Shown piece by piece: positions 56,490 to 64,000 of a stretch of DNA of 64,000 nucleotides (its first letter is position 1; each line of letters begins with the position of its first letter). This DNA comes from Imbricaverruca yamaguchii (lineage: Eukaryota; Arthropoda; Thecostraca; Neoverrucidae): assembly GCA_034440575.1 (NCBI GenBank), contig JAOTOL010001497.1:1249367-1313366 (forward strand). Reading direction: 5' to 3'. Below the pieces are notes generated by a model that saw only the letters and a program-made list of their open reading frames with translations, did not search any database and had not been told where the DNA came from. The position numbers and the translations under genes are program-made.

Positions 56490-57225
56490 TCTGCAAAGAA
56501 GGATTTAGGTATTATTCTAGACACAAAATTTGGGCATCAGAACAGATCAAGGAAGCCAGGAATAAAGCACTGAGAATGCTCAGGGCAATAAATAGGAATG
56601 TATCATACAGGAGTGAGGAAGTCTTCAGGAAGCTTTACTGTGCATATGTCAGGCCACATTTGGAATACTGTATCCAAGCTTGGTCTCCTAGCCATGAAAA
56701 GATTGTTGGCTTTTAGAGAGAGTATAAAAGAGGGCTACAAAAATGGTTAATGGTATAAGCAACCTGGTATATGATGAAAGATTAAAGAAATTGAATATGT
56801 TTTCACTTAGATATAGAAGGCTGAGAGGAGATCTAATTGAGGTCTTTAAATTTGTCCATGGTCTGGAGAGGGGATATCTTGGGGAAATGTTTGAATTGAA
56901 CAAGAAATGATGCAATTAGAGGTCATCAATTCAAAATTAAAGTTAACCACAGCAGAACAAGGTTAAGGCAGACTTTCTTCACCAACAGGATAGTAGAACA
57001 TTGGAACCAGCTGCCAGAAAACATTGTCAGTAGCAGCACATTGAACATCTTTAAAAACAGCAGACAATCATTATAGGAATACAGGGCTTGCTTTTCAGTA
57101 TTACAGGGAGGGCTGATTGACAGATTTTGTGTGCAACTGGTTCAGTGTACAGAGTGCAACCAACAATGGCCCTTGTGGCTCATAGTTGCACTAATCTTTT
57201 ATGTCTTTATGTCTTTATATCTGCA
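56490..57225 (+). mobile_element. Second 5'-truncated CR1/L2-like copy
   Basis: Decayed RT thumb: KDLGIIL, then the frame 56530-56716 with YVRPHLEYCIQAWSP, stops and frameshifts, then VEHWNQLPEN and LNIFKN near 57010-57060. It ends in TATGTCTT octamers at 57200-57225, the 3' microsatellite typical of such elements. Similar (ACATAAAG)n units occur at 54050-54075. Confidence 0.82.
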
Positions 57226-57646
57226 CAATCACTCATGTTGCATTCAATTTTGTGCCCCAGATATCTGAACTTCTGGACCCATGTAAGCAGTTTTCCACAG
57301 AGGAGTACTTGTGGCCCTTGGCAACACATCAGATGTGATGATGAGTATGGTCTTTGAGGGAAAAACACCATACAGACAGTCTTTTCAACATTAAGTTTCA
57401 CATCCATTGAGGCCACAAAGGTCTCACATGACCTAACTAGCACCTGAAGTCCTGCTCTAGTGGGGGCCAGCAGAACAATGTCATCAGCATATGCCAGAAC
57501 ATTTACAGCATGCAGTCCAACATGACAACCCACATGAGTCTTCTGCAAATCATATAAAAGCTTATCTATGCACACATTAAACAGCAGAGGTCAGGTATTT
57601 CCCCCTTGTCTGACACCATTCTTAATAGAAAATGATTCTGATCTAC
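57226..57646 (-). mobile_element. Non-LTR retrotransposon RT fragment, C-terminal side
   Basis: Read on the minus strand: KNGVRQGG motif, an in-frame stop just after it, then GCHVGLHAVNVLAYADDIVLL with the YADD catalytic box and NVEKTVCMVF. It continues the element at 58180-58565, from which it is split by a MITE. Its 3' side is cut by the copy ending at 57225. It belongs to a different lineage from the two CR1/L2-like copies. Confidence 0.85.
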
Positions 57647-58179
57647 CAGGGTTAAAATATTGGTTTTTCATTAGGTGTGAGATGTCGAAATGAGCATAGC
57701 AGGATGTCGAAATTTGACATGTAATTAGTGTAATTTAAAATGTTTTTGATATCTTTCAGACTAAAATTTGAGTTGATGGCGTAGGTGATTATGACTGGGC
57801 CTTTATCATTTGTTTTAAGATTCATAATTTAAGAAAAGATGTAAATCGGGATAAGGATAATAATAACTATGATGAACCGGTATTGTATCCCATATCACAT
57901 AGGTGATACCTTTACCCGAAATTGCATTGCAAAATGTTCGTGTAATACCATTCCATATTGAGGGCATGCACATGCTATATATAAACAAGATACTGGTACA
58001 AAGGAGAGAGAGATAATTTGAATTGTTGAAGAGCATCAGGATGTCTTCAGTTGAGTTCATGTTGCTTTCATAATCAGCAGCTAGTAAACAAGGATGTCAC
58101 AAAAGCCATAGACAGGGAGGTCGATTGAACTTTCGTTAGGTGGTATTTTCCACCCATTTTCTTGAAAAAATTCACACTG
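57647..58179. mobile_element. hAT-like MITE, complete, 533 bp, with 8-bp target duplication
   Basis: The left end is CAGGGTTAAAATATTGG and the right end (other strand) CAGTGTGAATTTTTTCAAG. TGATCTAC flanks both sides (57639-57646 and 58180-58187). The host reverse-transcriptase frame (...RWADSRS / ESFSIKNGVRQGG) is interrupted exactly here. The 8-bp duplication and CAG-type inverted ends are typical of hAT transposons. No transposase is encoded. Confidence 0.9.
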
Positions 58180-58565
58180 TGATCTACTGTCAGCCCACCT
58201 CACTCCCATCTGTTGGGACCGATACCATGTAATTAGAAGTCTGAGGTATGCTGTCGGGACACCTGTCAGCTAGTATTTGAAAAAGCTTTGCATGACAAAC
58301 TGTTAAATGCCTTGCTGGCATCTAAGAAGCAGGCATAGACTGGGCTACCCTGCCTGGCATAGTGGTGAATAGTTTCCTTCAGAACATATGCAGCCTGGGT
58401 GGTGGAGTGTCCGGCTTTGAAGCCAAACTGAGCATCATTCGTATGGAAAAATGGCTCCAGCCATTCTACAAGGATGAGCTCCAGCACTTCAGATATGCTG
58501 GTAGAGAGTGCTGCACTGCACCTAATCTTCCAGGAGCAGTGCTTAAGGAAACCATAAGGAAGTGA
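58180..58565 (-). mobile_element. Non-LTR retrotransposon RT fragment, N-terminal side
   Basis: On the minus strand: FGFKAGHSTTQAAYVLKE, then CFLDASKAFN (RT palm), and after frameshifts RLLITWYRSQQMGVRWADS. It leads into the target duplication at 58187 and resumes beyond the MITE at 57646. Confidence 0.85.
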
Positions 58566-59586
58566 TGTTCATTTTATTTTAAAAAATTGCAATTACACCA
58601 GCATTTTTTAGTGGCTACTAATAGCTTGCACCAACAACTACAATGAGGTAATCTTGCACAACAGCATTTTGGTGTCCAGAATATGGCACACCACTACAAA
58701 CATGATGATCCCTTTTAAAGTTTCTCTTTGCAAGTGTCTAGAGGATTTTCATTGAAAGGAACTGTTTGAATATGGATAGATTATTCATTGTTGTGTTCAG
58801 TACACACAGTACAATTACTGGTTCAGCTGTACAGAAGTGGCAGTAGAGCTATTTGTTACATAATGCCTCAAGTGTTCAGAACCCCCCTCTTCTAGGTATG
58901 TACCTACTGCCAAGTCATGATGACTTGCAAGGAAACGAAACAAATGTGCAATGTTAAATCACACATTGCTTATAAGACTGGATAATTGACACTAAACCCT
59001 AGATAGATTTTAAAAAAATGATAGTTAAAAATGACCCTAGATGTCGATGCGCCCCTAAACTCCAATCCACCACCACCACCAGAACAATTGTAAAGTTAAA
59101 AACACCAACATAACCTAGCCTGACCTGTTTTTTAAGACTAAAATTATTATGTCTGAATGATACCTTGAAAAGGTGGTACATCTGTAGTTACTGGTAACTT
59201 CTGATTTCTTGAAGTTTATTTTTATGATGCAGTGTTTATGAATGTGGTACCGAGGTTGCTATTAAGGCTTCAAAGTACAGTAATTATAAGACATGTATAT
59301 CAAGACGTATCTAAATATGTTTTGATACATAGGTGCAAAGTAGCTGATTTTGTCAGATATATTTCGTTGTTTTCTAATATGGTTTGAATTAATTTGATGC
59401 TTTTATTTTCAAATTGTAACTACATTTTGGGACCAGTGTTTCCATGTGATTCGTCTCTGTGTGTCTTAGCATAATCCGAAATGCTGTATGGTGTCAACTA
59501 AGGTCACCTGTCTTCTGCATACTCATGGGCAGGATAATTATAGTGTTTCATACGTTCATCTCCCTTTCCCAAAAAAAGTTTTTCTT
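58566..59586. other. No gene recognised; one SINE-tail fragment
   Basis: Plus-strand-oriented tail at 59035-59085 (gcgcccctaaactccaat, then CCACCACC). AT-rich otherwise. Confidence 0.5.
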
Positions 59587-59922
59587 CCGACTTTCGGCAA
59601 GCGATGCAATCAGCATCCGTGCTGTGCTATCCAAAGGGGGATGCAGTTAACATTGAAGAATGTTGATGTCCATATGTTCGATATTATGTCCATATCCGCT
59701 ATCCTATTGTATATTTATTTTCACAATCCCTCGTGTCAAACTGAATAATGCTGCGTATTGTGTCTTCTTGACATTGTGACATAACTTATACAGCTGAACC
59801 GTGCCCGGCAGGTGTGCAGCCCGTATGCGCTATACGGTGTCCGCGACTGCTGTCACGCGGTATGCGGCTGCAGGATCATTGGCACAATCATATGATGCCA
59901 GCTTCAGTGAACGCATGTCATA
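59587..59922. repeat. Diverged repeat, copy 1
   Basis: Matches 60621-60960 in direct orientation over about 336 bp with many substitutions. Shared landmarks are GTCCATATCCGCT, TTATACAGCTGAAC and GTGCCCGGCAGGTGTGCAGC. Confidence 0.8.
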
Positions 59923-60620
59923 CAGTCATATTGGCAGTGAGAGGAAATAACGTGGCTGCACCAGCAATGCGCTGACATCCTACAAGCGAATCGTCACAGG
60001 GCGTACGCTTAACGTTCGCACGGTCAGTTAGCCAACATGATGCGGATGCACCGTCACTGATGGTGTGTCAAAAGGTCGGCAGTGCCAAGAAGCGTCTTCT
60101 GACGCGGCGTCGATGAGAGCGAGCCCTGGGACTGAATCGATTGGATCACACGTCGCACGGCTGATGTCTCCGTGATCGCACGCCACCTGACGGAAGCGTT
60201 GTGGAACACCATCGCAATGCCAGTGACAGGAGCCATCGTTGTACGGTTGCAACATTAGTGAGCGAACGAGGACGCTGTACCCGCAGCGTCAGTAGATATA
60301 TAAACCGTAGCGTCAGAATCCGTCGTCAAGTACTCGAAGCGTTATTGAGTGCAAGTCACATTGGTGGTGGCATCAGGGAGATGCGCTGTAAGGTCCTAGC
60401 ATTGTGGAACATGACCATGTGGCTGATAGCGATCGACCCGTCATGTCGCAACAAACACGGTGAACATGATCGCACGTGCTGAGCTAGGGTTACCTGTGGC
60501 GTGAAATACAGTAGTATTTTCGTCTACCACAGATCACACCCATTGCGAAATGAAATGGTTACCTTGGCAATGTATTTGATTTGATTCGTTCGTGATGTGC
60601 CGTACCTGTGGGCAATTTAT
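59923..60620. other. Segment between the repeat copies
   Basis: Around 60120-60260 one plus-strand frame vaguely resembles a Tc1-type helix-turn-helix, but it is broken and the match is weak. No confident gene. Confidence 0.3.
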
Positions 60621-60960
60621 TCCGGCTTTCGGCAGCGATACAATCAGCATCCATGTTGTGCTATCCAGAGAGTGATCTAGTTGATATGGAACATTGTTGG
60701 TGTCCATATGCTCGATATTATGTCCATATCCGCTGTTCCATTATATATTTATTTCAACCACCCATCGTGTCAAGCTGAATAATACTGTGTCTTGTGTCTT
60801 TTTCTTGACCTTGTGACCTAGCTTATACAGCTGAACAGTGCCCGGCAGGTGTGCAGCTCGTGCGCACTATGCGGTGTCCGCGTCTGCCGTCACACGGCAT
60901 GCGACTGCAGGAACATTTGGCACAGTCATATGATGCCAGCTTCGGTGATCACATGGCATA
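60621..60960. repeat. Diverged repeat, copy 2
   Basis: Second copy of the 59587-59922 repeat. It ends at a long TA microsatellite. Confidence 0.8.
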
Positions 60961-60962
60961 TA

Positions 60963-61036
<74 letters not shown>

Positions 61037-61045
61037 ACCTGACGG

Positions 61046-61104
<59 letters not shown>
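60961..61104. repeat. (TA)n microsatellite in two blocks
   Basis: TA runs at 60964-61033 and 61047-61104 separated by TGCCACCTGACGGT. The 12-mer GCCACCTGACGG also occurs at 60182-60193. Confidence 0.95.
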
Positions 61105-61105
<1 letters not shown>

Positions 61106-64000
61106 TAGTTATGATGGAATGTTGCCGTAGCCGTGAAGGGACTAGAGCATTTCGCCGTATTTGTGCGTATAACGTGAGCTGCAGCAACTCCGCGAAGCTT
61201 TAACACCAAGGGGGACATGTACCGAATATTAGTGTGTTGCACTTCACGATACCCTGCTGTTCACACCAACCTGTGATGCTTCGGGTTGCTACCGTATATC
61301 CATGTGTCAGGCTAATAAAGCTGGATATCTACACAAACAAAACAATCCGTGACCTTCACCCAGGTATGTCGTTTTATGAAAATGATTGGGGTGGCTCAAG
61401 TGTCCGAAGATATGGACGGTGTCCTCGCAAACACACTGAGCACATAAGCACGTAAAATGCTATTGCGTGTTGATTATAAGCCGCATTATTTGACTAAGAC
61501 ATATCGAATCCAATATATGAAGTGCATCGCGGTATGAAAAGACGCAGACATGTTCTTTATTTCGCATTTCTCAGAAGGTTTTGAATGCACATCCGATACG
61601 CGGAACTTCTCGGTTGACATTCTACCACACCATTCATCACTAAATCCAACGGCAGGGCAATCGTGATGGGGCCCCTAAACCGACATGAGAGGCATCGGAC
61701 CAATGTGAGAATCCCTGGACTGACATGTGGGGCCACATCTCCACATGGTGGCCGATGTGACGAATTATAAATCATCCGAGATGAAACGAGATGAACTTTC
61801 AGGCGGTGTAATGTTTTCGGAGATATGCGCTCCAAACTACCTTGATAAATGTCGCAAAGACTAATACCTGCTATGGTGCTATGCCGTCAGAAACTACACG
61901 CAGTTTTCGGAGCGCATCCCATCCTTGTGAGACCATATTTTAATTATTGGAACACTTCCACCTACAGACGGTGCACACAAATTATGGGTCCCAACCTCTT
62001 ACCAAATCTTAGATCCGCCGCTGGCCATGTTATATTGATCTTCGATTATTGCGCGTGTATCATCATACAAAAAAATATATCGCAAACGGATAGGGGGAAC
62101 CCTCAACATGCGTCATAAATAAGCCGTATTGCAATAAACAATCGTGGCAGCATCCAAGGGCTTCGACCTACACCTTTTATGTAGCCTTAAACTAATTATG
62201 GTCGATTCCTCGCCCCGAAAGCCAGGTAAAGCGTGCTTCACAGGACTCCCGGGCGAAAATAGGTGTTCGGAATCTATCGAACGTCCGATAGAGTCCTTAT
62301 CCACGCGTTCGGAGAGCGTCAACCATGTTTTGTCCGTGCGTCGGCTTAAGTGTTGGTGTGTCAAATTCGCGGCAAATATATACATATACACTATGTGACT
62401 ACGGCGCGGGACAAAGACGATTTTCTACCTTGACTTTGCTATAATATCCCTGTAACCTCAACGCTTATCGATTACCGGGGGGCGCTTCCTCGAACCATGC
62501 ACCTAATTGAAGTGATAAGCGCAATGATAGCATCGATCTACCAAGTAACTTAGAATATTGAATAATTAAATATTATAATATTCTGTCCGTCCGGGAGAAT
62601 ATTTGCTTTACCCTTTGGGATAATAAATATATATGGTGTCAGAAGGATTCTTGGTCATCCGGACAGCTCCGAACGGAAGCAAACTTTCTGGCGGGATATG
62701 GGTGTCACTTTGTGATGTGGCCCCATAGTTAAGAATGTGTCTGATTGGGAGAGGGGGAAATCAATCATTGGGGAGGGCAAACTAATGATTGGATGGGGGA
62801 TCAGTGCCCATCGTATGTAACACCTTTGGGACCTTTGGGACAGGGCACAGGGCACCCCCAAGTGACACCTTTGGGACAGGGCATAGATTCTTGAAAATGA
62901 ATTGCCTTCCGGGCAGCATGAAACGTAAACAGAAAAACGAGCGAGTAGACTCCTGCAGGTCCCAGCAGTGGTACTGTCGTTTACCCAGTGCTACCGCCGA
63001 ATCTGTGTCTAGTGGAAACGTCCCGAAAATATGTTGATAAAATACGTGAGCAAATAAGGCGCTCGTGTGACCTCACGGTACTATAATTCAATCGGGCATC
63101 GTCGGGAAAATCGTGGGATGAAGTCATAAAGTGTTGAGGCCAAGTGAGATCAACAGGGGCGTATCTGGGTTAAGCCTATATATACAAGATTATGTGAAAC
63201 AGGAAAAACGTACACCGAAAAAACACCCAATCAAGATTACATCGCGAGTTCCACAGGCACTATCTACCCGAGTACATCCACACCACATCCCCCGATATCG
63301 CGCAACACGAGTGGCCTAGTAACACAAGCGCGAGTCACACGTAATACCCGCATGGATGAGTCTTAGAGCAGCGGATGCGACCCAGGTTCTGTCAGGGTTC
63401 CAGGCCTCAACTGTTGTTGGCAGAGGCGGGTCTATTAATGTTGATCGTGGCAGGGCATCCCACCAGACGTGAAGAAAGAAAGTGCATGCACTGAACACTT
63501 CTGGGATCAGGACACATCACACCGCAATGACGGCACCATAAAGGAGATCTTGGAATAGTGATCGGCAGGTGGAGAGGAATTGTCTGCGGAAAAGAAAGCC
63601 TTTTCTCCTCTTGGAGAGCGCCAACGGTTGAAGAAGTCGTTGACGTACAGATTCACATTAGTTTTATCGCCGTAAGTTATATCTATACCGTCAATGCAAG
63701 ACGAAGTTTTGACTGAATAACTCAGCTTGGGTGCGAATTATCAATTCTGTTCGAAGCGCCCTAAAGCCCAAATAACTAACTAACACGGCTGCTTATGAAC
63801 GTCCCTATTAGCATGTACGGTCATGCTGGTTAGCGCGTCAGAGGCCACCTGCGTGCCAATTTTGAAGGCTTTAAATCTGGGTAGTCTGACCCTGTCATTT
63901 GACTTTGAATGACTCATGTGTTTATGAACTCTTTGGTTCCATGCTCATGCGATCAGCACATCAAGATCTACCTGTGTGTTTTAAGGAACTATGAGCACTC
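61105..64000. other. No gene recognised
   Basis: Small repeated ACACCTTTGGGAC units lie at 62820-62880, and a SINE-tail fragment at 63755-63785 (ccctaaagcccaaataactaac). Open frames are short and without domains. It would be upstream (5') DNA of the BTB gene. Confidence 0.5.

Noticed and set aside
60120..60482. Tc1-type transposase gene
   Set aside because: The similarity is faint and broken by stops; not enough to call even a pseudogene.

Overview
This is animal nuclear DNA, almost certainly from an arthropod. The coding signal is spread over spliced exons on the minus strand. Around it are many minisatellites, tRNA-headed SINEs, 5'-truncated non-LTR retrotransposons and small hAT-like elements. 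A crustacean or chelicerate is plausible, but nothing in the sequence fixes the species. There are no operons, rRNA genes or CRISPR arrays.

Most of the window, about 1.8 to 52.3 kb, is one gene read on the minus strand: a BTB/POZ C2H2 zinc-finger transcription factor of the lola/broad/tramtrack class. Its layout is most like insect lola (longitudinals lacking). Three hub exons lie on the right. Two encode the BTB domain (52070-52255 and 51239-51421). The third is a long Pro/Ser/Ala-rich linker exon with an NLS-like cluster and an acidic patch (49349-49904). To the left, spread over 37 kb, are 13 separate exons. Each encodes one pair of C2H2 fingers and its own stop codon. From the promoter-proximal side, their acceptors are at 38023, 33513, 32462, 29744, 25748, 20717, 19714, 16522, 15489, 13258, 11067, 5562 and 2066. 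The linker exon ends in phase 1 (CAA G|GTGCGT), and all 13 finger exons begin with an AG acceptor in the matching phase. The hub can therefore be joined in frame to any one of them. The inferred output is at least 13 proteins with one dimerisation domain and 13 different DNA-binding modules.

The finger exons sit in GC-rich DNA, and nearly every one is close to one or more private minisatellites (12 to 89 bp units). In two exons (19227-19714 and 16074-16522) the minisatellite has become coding sequence and forms a repetitive C-terminal tail. One exon (29524-29744) is a mosaic of finger 1 from one neighbour and finger 2 from the other.

The right-hand part, about 48.6 to 64 kb, is more AT-rich. 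It holds the BTB exons, remnants of three non-LTR retrotransposon copies, a 533-bp hAT-like MITE with an exact 8-bp target duplication inside one of them, homopolymers, TA repeats and a diverged repeat pair. I see no other convincing gene. Promoters and 5' untranslated exons could not be located. A splice acceptor just upstream of the ATG shows that at least one 5' noncoding exon lies outside or is unrecognised.
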